DNA of 64,000 bases from Polychytrium aggregatum (lineage: Eukaryota > Chytridiomycota > Chytridiomycetes > Polychytriales), in contig NW_026516244.1 of the NCBI RefSeq assembly GCF_025602895.1, forward strand, positions 1 through 64,000, written 5' to 3'. The notes below the pieces were generated by a model. It ran no database searches, was not told the DNA's origin, and saw only the letters and a program-made list of their open reading frames with translations. Both the position numbers and the translations under genes were made by a program. Positions 19,644 through 32,426 of this stretch are shown here, one piece after another; position 1 is the first letter of the stretch; each line of letters begins with the position of its first letter.

Positions 19644-21624
19644 CACGGTGCATTCTGACACAGTTGCAGCGGAGCTGGCATCCGACCAGCACTCCGACTT
19701 GGTTGATCTAATGATGGATGGAGTCGCCCTTCTGCACAGGAGACGAAACAGACCTAACTTGGAATCGTATCGATTTATCTCGGTGATCTCCAGTGTGCGT
19801 CATCACTTTGGCGGCACTTTGTTCGCCAATCATCTTTGCACTTCTCTGTAGCTATATTTTCTTGCTCCTCATTTGAGTGGCCTTTCATCCAAGGATTTGA
19901 TATCCAGTGCAATTTCAGGAGCACCGCGTGGGAAAGCAGACATCATCAACTCGGACGAAGCTCTTCACGACGCGATCATGGCGTGGGAATTGGGACGAAG
20001 GCAGGGACGAGGAGCAATCGGCAAGCTACGAGAGCGATGACCTTATTTTCAGAAAGCGTGTTCACTGGCTGTACCCTCCCACCGCCCTGTCACTCCTCAC
20101 ATCGACTGTCGAATCTATCACCTCAATGAGCACAGTCACAAGAAAAGCCACGCTATGATCAAATAAAAGAGAAATGAATGAACTAATTTAAAGTACAATA
20201 CACTAACGTCTAGATCATTGCCAACCACCATATTCATGGGTACCATAACTAACTAACTGTTGCGCCACACCCATAATCATGGTACGCGTCCATAACCCGC
20301 GAGATTGGTCAACTTTTCCTCCTTTCGACATTCCCCTGTGTTCACCTCCTTCATCTGTTGCTACGTCGTTATTACTCCTTCCAACGGCTGTCCCTCTCTT
20401 TGGGATGCCGTACCACTTTGAACGGCCCCCAATTTTCTCTTGCTTGTCTTCTCATATCGGTATCAACTTTCAACCATTTAGAACCACACTCATGGATTAT
20501 GTGTTTTCGAGGCAAACGAAGACCTGGGAGGAGGTGCTGGGAGTCCACTCTACCTGTGAGTGGCGCTCAAAATGGAGCATGATGCGATGGAACCGTAACT
20601 TCGACTCAACCATCCAGAAGCTGTCATTGAATGCTGGATAGAGTATCATGAGGATCGCGAATTGTGTAGAAGGCAGTTGGTGGTATCCAATAATATGTGA
20701 GATATTATTGAATTAACGCTATCTTAATGTTGGATTTTGTTGTAAATGATGTCTATCGGGTGCTTCATCCTCAAATCATACTTCCCAGTCCGCTTCTCAC
20801 TTCTTGCCTTCAGTTAGTCCCCGCCAGATGCCCGCTCGGTCCACAAAGTTAGAGCGATAGAGGTCGTCGATTCACCACGATGATCTAATCCTGACACTCT
20901 GTCTGCGTTCAGATTTTATTCTCTCCCCTATTGCAATAGCGTGTGACTATCGATTTGACATGGTTTGAATCTAAAGGGCAACGAATCTGAATGGTTTTCA
21001 TGGGAACATGTGCGCAAGCGACTACATTTGAACGAGGTGTTCTTTTCATGTCTCTATTATCCGACTTTCATTGGCTCAACCTGTTTCTCGAATCATACAA
21101 TCATGGCTTCAGCCCTTGTATGCCTCTCTGTCGGCCACAGAGCAGAGCCATGTGTTTTAATCTTGCACATTCCTCCAAATGCAGGTACTGCCTCCAAGTT
21201 CTGCCGAGTCTGCCACACCCATCGTCATGTTACCGCAATGTTTACCTTGGTTGCTCCGGTGATCCTTCGCAACGAATCTGTTTGAGGCCATTGCAGTTTC
21301 TCTCTCACTTGCCCAGCCATTCCAAATATCGACGATCATGTCCTTCACTTCGCCATCATCATTCGACGCCCTATGTTGAGGATTTGTGATGGCGCCCTGC
21401 CCGGAGACTGTCAAAATAGAGAAGAGCCATCGCTTCTGATTGGGAAATGCAGGCACGAGTTTAGTTGCTTTCAACAGTGGTGAGAATATCGCTTGACTTT
21501 AACGGTGAGGACCAGGTCGGATGAATAATCCCATAAATATGTGTATTCTGCTTCAGACGGATTCATTCGCATGAGCCATTCAAAGCGCAGCATTGTCCCT
21601 TGATGATCTTGGTTGAGCCTCCCC
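19644..21624. other. Stretch without a recognisable gene; possible truncated gene end near 19650-20160
   Basis: Short open segments at about 19648-19800 and 19907-20158 could be two exons of the 3' end of a gene cut by the retroelement. A TTTCAG acceptor-like site lies just before 19920. Neither segment resembles a family I know. From 20160 to 21620 the sequence is more AT-rich, with no conserved coding signal. The 120-codon frame at 20279-20641 has no recognisable domain. Confidence 0.35.
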
Positions 21625-22149
21625 TCACTTGGACTTTTGCTCGTTGCCGGCTGGCCCTTGGTCTTCAGCAAAGGCCGCAAGAACAAAAGCAAAGAGTACG
21701 ATGTTGGCCATAATGGCGGCGGCGATGGCGCTGTACGTGGCATTTCCTATATCAAAAGAGCATGGCAGAATTATTCAAATGCTCTCTTCTACTCAGTCTT
21801 TGTCATTGATCGGGGCCATGCTTTTGGATCAATACAGGATCATCAAGTATCGCCGCCGAGCGCTCGGCTGATCGCCATCACGACCTATCCGCATAATCAA
21901 GCCTGATTGATCAAAATCCATGTCCTGTCACCGGATCGTCGATGAATCTGGATAAAGATCCTTGAGAGGCATAAAACGCTTCGCCTTACCGTCGAACAGA
22001 GCATCCCGTCCATAGAAGAATGTTGCCAAGGGCAGACTGAACATCAGAACAGTGAAAAACAGTAGTTTTGCGACCACGAAGCTAGTGTCATGGTCGCAGT
22101 TGAATGTCAGCTTCGTCGCTTGTTCCCATTTCAGCGCCGCCACTCTCAT
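21625..22149 (-). CDS. VMA21: VMA21-like V-ATPase assembly factor
   Basis: Two exons (22149-21990 and 21746-21625) join as GAC-G|GA, giving 93 residues. Vma21 is the small ER membrane chaperone that assembles the V0 sector of the vacuolar ATPase. Two membrane segments fit the family: one about residues 27-45 (VVAKLLFFTVLMFSLPLAT) and one in the second exon (ATYSAIAAAIMANIVLF, then VLAAFAED). The tail ends KSK, a possible variant of the family's C-terminal lysine-based ER-retrieval signal. The intron has GTAAGG...ATATAG ends. It is transcribed divergently from RIC1, with about 500 bp between the starts. Confidence 0.85.
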
Positions 22150-22648
22150 TGCGGTCGGAACCTCGACCTACGTTGGGATTTTGGCTGCCTGAGGCACCGG
22201 CTTCCTGAGCCCGGCAGTCGCTTGGAGCGGCCGCTTTGCATCATCTGCTTGGGCAGCTTGTCGCTTACGCAGCCCAGTCTGGGCCTGATCCGCCTGGGAT
22301 TTTGTGTCTGGAGCCATGTGTGGACAGGACCGATGACTGCGAGGGAGTAGCAGTGCGCAAGGCCAGCGGCAGGGCAATGTGAGAGGAAATCCTGGCGATC
22401 AGACCAGATCAAATCCGAATCAGTTCGGATCGCCCAGCGAGACAGGGCTTGGCTCTGGCCCTGGCGGCAGGGCCTTGTCGGAGCTTCTTTCGACCTGAGC
22501 CGCCGTCCATCACCAGCAGCGCGGCAAGGGGCTGTCTGCCGAACTCCATTGGTGATCGATCAGCAATCGACGCATTCTCCAAAGCCGACCGGCATATCGC
22601 CTCCCTCCCAGAGCAGCCCGAGTTCCGCCTGACTGCACCGGCACCAGC
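22150..22648. promoter_or_regulatory. Divergent intergenic region VMA21/RIC1
   Basis: About 500 bp separate the two start codons. I see no TATA box or repeat, and no gene. Confidence 0.5.
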
Positions 22649-25600
22649 ATGTACTTCGCCCTCGGCACTGCAAAAACGCTCACGGTCGGATCGCTCGCCA
22701 ATGTCACTGGGTCCTCCGGCCTCGGCGACGGGCATGGCAACCTGGCGTATCTGACAAGTCCCAGTCGGCTCCGATCGCTGGTCGCGATGAAGGCTTCGCC
22801 GGACGGAAGACTTTTTGCATGCATCTCGGATAACACCCTATTTTTGTGGAGCTTGCGGGTCTGTTTCAGCTTCGGCAGTGCGCAATTCCCTGATTCAGAG
22901 GCCCAGCCCTGTCCCAGCTCCAAACGGGGCCGGACATGGAGAAGCCACAGAGGACCTACCATCACCCTTCGGCCCAGTGTTCCGGATAGCAACCTGGCTC
23001 ACAGACCACATCCGCAGTAGTCCACTGGCGAAGCCTATCATTCATGAGATCGGACTTTGACTAACTCACTGCCCATCGTGGTCCTGCAGCCCGACGCCAT
23101 CATTGCAAGGGTCACCCGCAGCACAGCGACAATCGACGAAGACGGAGAAAACGTCGATCTGATATGGAAGCCGGACAACAGCTCCATTATCGTGATAGTG
23201 AGTCGCCACAGCACAATCCAAGTCTGTCCACCGCCCCAATAGTGACGCCGGTTGTCTCTCCGTCGATCTGCACCAGACCGACAAGGGATTCCTGCACTTT
23301 TACGACGTCACAAACGGCAACGGCATCATGTTCGAGTACAGCTTTGCGGCCCCGCATCACTATGTCCTTGGTGCTGGTGAGGGGACTGGCATCCCCCGGC
23401 TTCTCCTCAAGTTTCGAATGGCGCTTGAAATCGACACAGGAGTTCAATGGTACAGTTGGTCGATGGCTCGGAGCATCTCGATTGTTCAAATCGATTAACA
23501 TTCTGTCCGTGGCAACCCAGCGGCATCGGTCTTCCTTCGGAGCTTCTTGTGTGCACAAAAGAGACCCCTTCGATTCTGTCCCTCTCATGGGCGGGCGAAA
23601 TTCGGGTCCGCGGCACAATTGCCCTCTCGAGCTTACAGTTCTTCAGGGACGATAGGGATGGTAGGTTACTGAGTGGATTGCCAAAGTCTCAGAATCAGCT
23701 CGTACCTTAATACTCGATCATATCAGCGCTCATCCAGATCGAGGCCAGCCGCACCAACACAAATCTCTTCGCGTGGATCTCCATGAGCGGGCGTGCTTAC
23801 GTTGCCCGTCGCAAATCCTCGAGCGATTCCGAAAAGGTATAGTGGCCAGCCCTAACGCAATGCCTCGACCTTATCAGGGTCGTAGCGCTTTCCCGCTCTT
23901 GTAATTGATGCCTATTACTCGAGCGCCTGCCACAGTCATCATGGAGCTTTGTCATTGGGCAGGGCTCGGCTAACCCAAAACCGTGGGATCCCAAAGATCG
24001 ACAAACAGAATCATCTGTACGAATGGTCGGGGTTGTGCTTCTACAATTCTGATGGGACGAGCTCGCCCGCGATCAGCGCCTCGATCAACCACGCCTTTTC
24101 ATTGATTGCTGTTGGAAATGCCAAGTAAGCGCCGTGGGACTGGAGGCGCGAACGACTGACTTTTCCGAGGTGGTCGCCACTATCCGATATTATGAGCGCA
24201 TGGGCCGACCGAACCATGCTCCTGAAACCATCGTTTGTGACTTCCTCCAACCTTTAGAGGTGATGTGCATGTGTACGCTCTTTCCGAAGATTTGGGCGCC
24301 CTGCGATTCTCCCATCGCCTCTCGCTGGCACATCCAGGCGACAGTCAGATTCCACTGCAGCTTGGAGCAGTCGGCAGTCTCGCCTGGACCGATGATGGAT
24401 TTGCGCTCGCCGTTGGATGGCTGATGGGAGGCTGCAGCGTCTGGAGTGTATACGGCAAGCTCATCATGAGTACCGTCAGCGAAGATACACTTGTCCAATC
24501 GCCGTAAGCACAAATAGCATGCGTCGACTGCAGCCGTGCCTGGACCAGTATTCCCGCTGCACTTCCGGGCATCCCGAAGCCATTGTTGTAGCCAGGTCCC
24601 GGAAGGACACGCTATAACATATCCATCTTTGATCGGGTTATTGAATGGATGTATTCTGTGTCCACTTGACCGTCAGTGACAAGCACACATCCTCACAAAT
24701 GGACCAGTACTTCCACGGAGTCCGCAACCTCGTGAGTTTTGTGCTTGCTTGCTCCATTGCTCTCCAGGCGTTGCCATTGACACGCTCTTTAGTTTTGGGG
24801 ACCAGGTGGCCACGAGCTGTTGCTTCTTCCGATGCCATCGCTGGGCTGCTGTAAGTTGGGCTGTATGACGGCGCTGTGGATTTTGCTGCAACGAGGCACG
24901 ATCGCGGCTGATGCGCCTTTCGACAGTGTCAATCGTCGATATCTTTGCACTCCAATTTGCAAAGTCCACCCTCAGTCAGTGCCGCACCATCGTAAGTATA
25001 GATACATGTCCTCCTTGTCTCACTGCGGATGGGTGCCTTGATCTAAAGCTGTACATTCTTTGGAATCGATCAATCAATAGGACAACACCAGAAATGTGCT
25101 GCTCGTGACCGATGACAAACTCCTCGTGTACGAGGGCAATTCCTGGGACTTTGACGTCATGAACTCTGAGATGATCCAGTGGGATACAATCCAGGTACGG
25201 CCCGTGGGACACGAACGATTCTAGCCACCAATGCCTCTCCCAGTGCCGGGCACCCGTCTGACATCATCTTCCATTGGCGTTCCTGCTGCTGGGCCACCTA
25301 CAGATGCCAATTACCTACATCACACAGAACTGGCCCATCATGGTAGGACTGGCAACACCCCGGTTTGAATCCGCGCCCAATTTCACGTCATGAAACTGAT
25401 GCTATTGTTGTGCCGCAGTATACATCTATCAACCTCACTGGGCATTACATAGCGATTGCCGGGCCACGCGGCCTGGCACATTATAGCACGGTGTCAAACA
25501 AGTGGAAGCTGTTTGGGAACGAAGCGCAGGTGCGTTCGGCTGGGTTGTGCTCCGCGGCCCTTTGTGCGATCGATGGAAATGCGTCGTCTTGTGTCCACCG

Positions 25601-28600
25601 GACACGCCAGCGCCAACGGCACTGTGTGTTGTATTCGCGGCGGCTGCATCGAGCTGAAACACCTTGTGCTTTATAGGAGCAAGGGTTCAGTGTGCAGGGT
25701 GGCATGGTCTGGTTCAAGACGCTACTTGTTGTCGCATGTCGGAACCTTTCATCAAAAGAAGCAGAGGTATGTCGATTTTGCCGTTGGCCCCAATAGTCGC
25801 AGTCGATTAGCCTTGCTGGCGCCAACATGCCGCTTACCGTTGTTTGGGTAGATCCGCATTTACTCCCGCGAAATGAATCTCGACTCGGCCCATCTCCAAC
25901 ATACAGAGCGACTATCACACCCAGCCGTCTGTATGAATTCGTTGGACAACAACCTGCTGGTCTACACACAAGACAATGTAATTCGGTTCTACACCATCAA
26001 CCAAGGTATCCTCGGGTCATGTTGCTTTGGCTGATGTTGGCGTGCCGCGTCCCTAACTCTGCCCCTTCCATCTCCCCTCAGACTCCAACAAAACATGGCT
26101 CCAGATCCACCAAAAAATCTCCCTTGTTGGAGTCGTCGTTGATCCTCTATCGATTAAAGCCCTCTCGTGGTACTGCCTCCCAGGTTAGTTGGCTCTGTTC
26201 TTCCAGCGACAGCTCTATCCGGTCACAAGGGTATTTATCATATCCAGCTGCCCAAAATCTCTCGCAGGCGAGGTATCCCTTGAGACCATGCAGGGCAGTC
26301 CGTTTCTCCTGCTTAAAAACGGCGATTTGAGCATGCTCCGCGAGCTGGTAGGTGTCTCGTGATGCTCCCATCGTTTGCTGTGAAGGACATCCATGAGCTC
26401 TTGACACCGTTTCAGGGTGCAGCCAATCTCTGTGGTAAATGCCACTCGCGCTGATGTTACCCAGCACTTTACTCACATGCCGACGTGTTGATAATCTTGG
26501 CTTGCACTGTCCCGCCAACGAATCTTTCCAGGAGGACAAGACCTGGGAGCACATTGGTCTGTCGAGGAATGTTGAATATTTCTGGATCAGCAACCCCCAC
26601 GAGCGGCTCGGCGATCTCTACAATTCACTCTGGGCCTTCGATGGGGCTGGCGTCAAAATCTGGGCCAACATGGTTCTTCGCGACATGACAAAGACAGACT
26701 GGAGAGTCGACGAGAACTATGCAGAGTCGATCCGGATCAACATTGACTATTACCCATTGTGTATGTGACATCAGGGCAAATGCACGCTCATTCGTGCCGA
26801 TGTCCGCCATCGGAGTCCATGGACGCGAAACTCTCGTCAGGGACGGGGCAGAATCGTCGATTGGAATCGATGAGCCCCCTCGAGCGAACGACGCTAACCT
26901 TGCATCTCAATCGCGCAGCCGTCCTCCTGCCTCGCGGTATTCTGATGGGTGTCGATCAGCGAATGTCACTCCAAAACTCAATTCACTGTGCGCTATACAA
27001 GTTGGATACCAAGATCCATCTTTTTATTCCGAATTTTGTGCGGCTCCTGCTTGGAAAAGAGTAAGAACCGTTGTTGTTCTTCTGGCCTCTGAGTGACCGA
27101 GTTGCTGATCCCCTCCGTGCTCGCTCGCGTCCCAGGATGGAGGCCGAAGCTGTTCGCTTTGCCCACTGCTTCCGACAGTTTGAGTATTTCAACCATGCCC
27201 TCGAGCTCCTGCTGCATCAGGTCCTGGAGGACGAGGCTCCGACTGCCATAGGCTTTGCCGAAGGCGCTGTGCTGCCTGCATCGATCAAGTTTGTTGAGCA
27301 GTTCCCAGACTATATGGACATTATTGTCCAATGCGCGAGAAAGTCCGAGGTGGCGCTGTGGGACTACTTTTTCAAGATTGTTGGCGATGCCAAGGATTTG
27401 TTCAAGGTAGGTTCTCTGGGCCGTAGCTATGCGACGTCATTGGCGTGTAGGGCAGACGAAGTTGGCCTCGTATCACTCGCGGCTTCCATCAATCTCTAAC
27501 CAGAGGTACGACGACGACAATGCCATTTGACAATACAGCTTTCTCTCGAGCGCGCCTCCCTCAGCACAGCCACGTCGTATTTGATCATCATCCAGACCTT
27601 GGAAGCTTATGAAGTCAGTAGCAAGGTAAGTGGGCTTGTCCGCGTGCGTTTGTGCAGCGGTCCTGTCTCGTTTTTCGCACAGGGTCCAAGCCGCCAGATG
27701 GAAGCATGTGCTGCTGAAGTGGCACGCATTCGACCACATCGCAGCTAAAAGTATGATGCGATCATCAGATGGCCATTTTGCTGCTGGAGCGATGCTTTGA
27801 GCTCGAAGACTTTGAGGTACGGCTATCGCTCACACTACAAACCGCCCGGGCATCCTTGGGAGCGAGCGGAGTTTTGCTTGCTTGTCAAAACGAGGAGATT
27901 GCACTCTCACCAGCAGAACTCGTTACTATCGCTCCGGTCTCCAACATGAATGACATTCACCGTAGACCGGAAAGGAGCTGATCCGATTCTTGACGAATAT
28001 CGAAGGCTCGGACGGCATTTCCTTTGAGAACTTTCGGAATCCCGGTGGGACTGGCCCTGCGATGTCTCGCATGACTCTGCCGGAGCAGCAAAGGTATCAT
28101 CCATATTCGACATCGGCGGGGTTTCCTGGATCTCGCTCACGCACCTCTGGGTTTCAGGGCAAACGGAGAAATCTCCAAGACAGAAGATGATCTGGTAGGT
28201 GACGTACAAGTCTTGAATTGAAAGGTGTAAATCGCTCGCTGGATTGATCCCGGCAGCGCCACTGACTCTCCCGTCCCTTATTCTCTCTTCGTCCGGATCA
28301 GTTCTACCTGGAAATCCTGATCAGCAAACACGCTCGAGCTCTGCTTTCCAAGAGACGCATTCGGAGCCTTGGGCGATTCGCCGAAGCATTTTCGTTCCCG
28401 CTGGTAGAGTGGCTGAAATACGAAAGGTATGCATGTGATGTTGATGTTGATGTTGATGTTGATGTTGATGTTGATGTTGATGTTGATGTTGATGTTGATG
28501 TTGATGTTGATGTCCATGCCCCCAGGTGCGCTGCTTCCCTGGTATCAGCGTGGTTGGCAATCTCGTAGCACCGGCGCACCCCTCTGGCTCGTATCTCACC

Positions 28601-29908
28601 CACCCTTCTGACTGTATCGCGCGTAGGACCCGGGCTGGGCATATCGATGACGATGCGTGGGTCGCAGTATTGACGGAGCTGCATGATCAATTCGCGTGGC
28701 TGTTTCCTGGTAGGCAACATGCTCTGCATCCTCACTTTGCCTGGTAGTGTGCCCTGTGAGGCGACTTTGGCAGTTTTCGCCGATTGTGGGCAAAGGCGTT
28801 GCACTCACGCGGGCATGCTTCGATGATGCTGGCGATTGAAGACGATGTGCAGGGAATCCATCAACTCGTTGCAGAACTCGCAGCCCAACATCTACGAGAC
28901 CATCCAATCGTGCGCCGGTACTCCTACCACGCTTCTGGGGCATCCGATACCTCGCTTGGGTCTGGAGCAAACCTCCTCAGTCGACGAGGATCGGTTAGTG
29001 CCGTACCTCAGTCCATCCAAAACGGCACCTCTGCGACGGCTAAATTGAATGGGACTGCAGTCACGGCCAACGGACCCCGAGACGACTCTGCTCCAGCGCT
29101 TCGACGAACGGAGAACTCGGCCCCTCCAGCAACAGGAGTTACAGAGATCCCCAGAACGGATCCCATGACCGAGGCACAAATCATCCCCGAGGCCGTTGCC
29201 CCTCACCAAGCCTATGCCACTGGATCGATCATTGCGCGCATCCGCACGGGTGCCCACACTGGTCGGCGATCAGGAAGTAACTCTGGGGAGCTAACGCTGA
29301 GCAAGAAGCGGTCCAACTCGATGCTGGGGCCGTCGACGGTCATACGTGACCCCACCAAGCATGCCGAAATTGTCGAGATTCAGTGAGTTTCATGCCAATA
29401 CGTCGCTGCTTCAGCCACGAGGGGCCCGGGATCTTGCAAAACCGACACCGATTATCTCACCGTGACTGTCGGGGTGTGCTGGTAATGGCGCTGATCACAG
29501 GTTCCTCATCAAGATGATGTATGAAGCCGAATGCCTCGCATGGACGCTGTTGCTTTCCAGCATGATCATGGATACCAAAACCATTCTGACGGTGTTCATG
29601 GACACCAAAAATCGGTCATTCTATAGCCTGTGGCGCCAAACAATGTTGGATACACACTGGTATGGTCTCTCATCCCGCTCAGCATGGCAGCTAGAGCCTG
29701 ATGTAGTCAATAGGCGTATTCGTCGTTTGCGGACGCCCCATTAACAACATGGCGCTTTCAACCGATTCTTCCATATGGTCAACTTAGCGGTGGCTATGAG
29801 CAGCTCGCCCAGGCGGTCGAAGAGCTCCTTTCATTCCCAGAGCCGCCGATGGCTGTTGAACGCAACGATCCAGTGGCAAAGACGCCACCGGAGGGGCTGG
29901 CGGAGTGA
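22649..29908 (+). CDS. RIC1: RIC1-like subunit of the RAB6/Ypt6 guanine-nucleotide exchange factor
   Basis: Ric1 with Rgp1 activates the Golgi GTPase Ypt6/RAB6. The gene starts at ATG 22649 (MYFALG, then SPDGRLFACISDNTLFLWSLR) and is broken by many short introns. Recognisable blocks are the N-terminal WD-like region (DLIWKPDNSSIIVI, about 23155; GFLHFYDVTNGNGIMFEYSF, about 23285; SLAWTDDGFALAVGW...SVWSVYGKLI, about 24375-24470) and the RIC1 domain. The latter shows FNHALELLLHQVLEDEAP (about 27188), CARKSEVALWDYFFKI (about 27335) and LISKHARALLSK...RSLGRFAEAFSFPLVEWL, with ERTRAGHIDDDAWVAVL spliced across 28428-28625. A serine-rich linker (about 28900-29380) and a terminal helical part (FLIKMMYEAECLAWTLLLSSMI; YEQLAQAVEELL) follow, to the stop at 29906-29908. 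Several internal splice junctions, for example near 23200, could not be fixed. Confidence 0.88.
28436..28512 (+). repeat. Hexanucleotide (TTGATG)n microsatellite in a RIC1 intron
   Basis: About 13 copies of TTGATG lie inside the intron 28428-28625. That intron splits the codon joining LKYE-R and TRAGH. The repeat makes long false frames (Met-Leu or Asn-Ile repeats) that are not protein. Confidence 0.9.
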
Positions 29909-30290
29909 TTCTACAGCGCTTCAGGATCAACGGGAAGCCTGGAGCATCCAGCCAAAGCGATGGACAACGCTGGGTGGAGCAGCCCCGAGCGGCCATCTAC
30001 TGACTCACTGCCAAACACTCCGTCCCCGTCACCGGGGACGAGTCTGGACCGATTATAGAGTACGAAATACACGAGCCGATGTCCATGAGTGGTAACGGTG
30101 ATGGTGATACTGTTGCCCAAGCCACCAGATGGATGGATGTGCGAGCTATCGGGTGCGAGTGAGGGCGGAGAGAATATCGTCTCGGATTGGGGTGATCGCG
30201 TCAAGGTGCTCGACTTCGCAGCGATCGGCTCTCTGCCTTTGCAGCGATCATTGAGCATCGCACCTCGCTCTGCCCTCGATCTAAGGCAAG
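29909..30290. other. Intergenic RIC1-SFR1
   Basis: About 380 bp without a supported gene. It includes the RIC1 3' region and the promoter of the next gene; no TATA box was recognised. Confidence 0.4.
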
Positions 30291-31422
30291 ATGACCGTCG
30301 CTGCGGCCAAGAGACTGGCGCACATGCCCCCTTTGGCGCCGTTTGCGCTATCGGATCTCATGAAGCAATACGAGCTCACCGCCAACGATGCGGCGTTGCT
30401 CTGTGAAGAGGGCATTCTCCAGATCCAAGAACATACATATCCGCAGGGGCGTGTACAGATCGCTTGGAGGACAACAACGATGGCTTCGGCTCCTGAAGGT
30501 GCGACTGCGGTATCTCCAGCTTCCCGGGCTCCTGCGCTCCATTCACCCATCAAGGCACGACCGGCTGGTGTGTCTAAGCACAAGGCTTTCAAGTCTCCTC
30601 TCAAATCCACAGCGCTTGACTCGCCTTCCGCAAATGCCCGGGTTGTGTCCGAGCTGCGGGCGGCATCATCGCCTCCTCGAGGCTCCGGCCTTAACACTCG
30701 GATACTTCCCGTGCCAACCCGCCCTCGGCTGGCGACCGACAGCACCGAGCCAGCCTCCCCAGAGCGCAGTGCACAAAAGCAAAAGCAAATTATCGCAATC
30801 AAGCAGCAGATACATGAGCTGCAGGCGGCCAACAAGAGGCTCTGCATTGTCTACGGCTACATAAGCAATGTCAGTAAGTCCGTCACGGTGCAATGCGGCG
30901 AGCCGAGGTCGTCGGGAGGCCGTGAGCTGCGGGCTGTGGCCCATTGGCGGTTGGATCATATGGAAGATCCCACTTGCTGTCTTTCAACTGACTGGTCGGT
31001 ACGATATCCGGGCTCTGGCTTTGGCTCTGGTTCTGGTTCCGGTTCTGGTTCTGGTTCCGGTTCGTTAGAAGGAGAGCGAGATATTGGATGCGCTGATATT
31101 CAAATGGCAGAAGGCCTGCCGTACGGCACTAGAGGATCTGCGAATCAAGATCGGCGTGGTTCAGATACCGTCATCGGCACCAGCTGGCCGGATGCCGCCG
31201 ACCAGTATTCCAACGTGCCTGGGTGCCTGGCCTCCAGGCCCGGGAGAGAACGAGAGCCCGGAGCGGCCCAGACAGCAGCCCACGCTTCAGCCAACCGACT
31301 CGGATGCTGGCATGTCGCTGATGGAGGCGAGAATGTACACGCTGAAGGAGCTGGCCATCCAGCTGCACATCGATCTCACCAAGGTCGGTGGATACGACGA
31401 AGACTGCGATCAGTTTTCGTGA
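30291..31422 (+). CDS. SFR1: SFR1/MEI5-like recombination factor (Swi5 partner), putative
   Basis: Exon 1 is 30291-30869 (ATG) and exon 2 about 31069-31422, with a GTCAGT...GTTAG intron. The ~310-residue protein has a disordered, basic N-terminal half with an SPIKARP...KAFKSPLK motif typical of Sfr1/Mei5. A coiled coil follows (KQKQIIAIKQQIHELQAANK), then the family's C-terminal module: a LIFKWQKACRTALEDL helix, then LKELAIQLHIDLTKVGGYDED at the end. Sfr1 with Swi5 stimulates RAD51/DMC1 strand exchange in homologous recombination and meiosis. The assignment rests on motif order and length, not a strong single motif. Reading straight through the intron gives a longer false frame to 31703. Confidence 0.65.
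31012..31064 (+). repeat. (GGTTCY)n hexamer repeat in the SFR1-like intron
   Basis: Tandem GGCTCT/GGTTCT/GGTTCC units, about 8, end next to the GTTAG acceptor. This is the second gene in a row with an intronic hexamer. Confidence 0.85.
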
Positions 31423-31684
31423 AGCCTCGCACCATACCATCCCGCCTGACGAGGGACGACCGGTCAGCCCTGCGCTTGCATGATGTTGCTTCTGCCTGGA
31501 CCGCCCCGATGCACAATACAAGGCCAAGAATGCACCGAGACAGAGCCGGGTGGCGGTGCATGTGGCGGAGATTCGTGGGCGGGCGGAGCTGGCGCGGAGC
31601 CGGGCGGGGGGCCTTCCGACTCGGCGGGACGGAGCAGCCCGCAGCCGGCCCAGGCCGGGGTGGGTGGATGTGGGTGAGTGGAGA

Positions 31685-31935
31685 GAGTGTGGGAAATGAA
31701 TGAGGGAAATGAATGAGGGAAATCAGTGTGGGATTTGAGTGTGGGATTTGAGTGTGGGATTTGAAAGTGACTTGGCGATGTCGGGGCAATGGCGTGGACA
31801 GACAAGAGGGTGTCGTCAGTAACGGATTTGAGGCGGTGATGTGCTTTCACGCCGCCAGTTGGTCGCCAACGTACCTCTCCAACGCATCTCTCCATCGCAT
31901 CTCTCCAACGCATCTCTCCACCGCATCGCTCCATT
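31685..31935. repeat. Short tandem repeats between SFR1-like gene and GNA1
   Basis: Three small arrays are visible: GGGAAATGAATGA units (about 31692-31730), TGTGGGATTTGAG units (about 31728-31765) and CGCATCTCTCCAA units (about 31880-31930). No gene is supported between 31423 and 32426. Confidence 0.75.
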
Positions 31936-32264
31936 CGCTGTGCAGCCGTAATCTCGTCGCCGTCCGCCACAGCCGTAATCCCGTCGCCCGCCGCTGCCGT
32001 CCGCACCCGCCCGTGCTGATCCGCCGCCCGGCTTGTGCGCTGCCCCCCTTCTTCATCCCATCCATACACAAGCGCATATGAAGTCGCCTCGGGTACACAG
32101 CAGCGCCGCCAAGCCCGGCCCTGCCCCCCGCCCATGTGCCCCAACCCACCCGGACCCGCTGCACCATTACCGGCACTGCTGCTGCCGTTGATGCAATCGC
32201 CGCTGTCGCTGTTGTGGGTGGTCCTGCTGGCGGTCGCACCCAGCCTCATTTCCAAGAACCCAGC

Positions 32265-32272
32265 TATAAATA
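32265..32272 (+). promoter_or_regulatory. TATA box of GNA1
   Basis: TATAAATA lies 155 bp before the GNA1 start codon. Confidence 0.55.
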
Positions 32273-32426
32273 TCAACACCCCGACTTTTCTGTCCTGACG
32301 CCAGCATCCATCTCGCCCACCAGTCAACAGACCACCCTCCTGCAGCCCTTTCGATACCAGGAACATTCCAATCGCTGTCCACTCGCCCACCCTCAGCCTC
32401 CTTAAATCCCGCTGCATCCAAGCACA

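Noticed and set aside
20279-20641. 120-codon frame beginning with ATG in the AT-richer spacer
   Set aside because: No recognisable domain, no splice context and composition unlike the neighbouring genes; treated as chance.
28429-28611. Frames encoding Met-Leu or Asn-Ile repeats
   Set aside because: They are produced by the TTGATG microsatellite inside a RIC1 intron.
30870-31703. Read-through extension of the SFR1-like first exon (470 codons)
   Set aside because: It reads through the intron and then continues out of frame with the conserved C-terminal module, which ends at 31422 in another frame.
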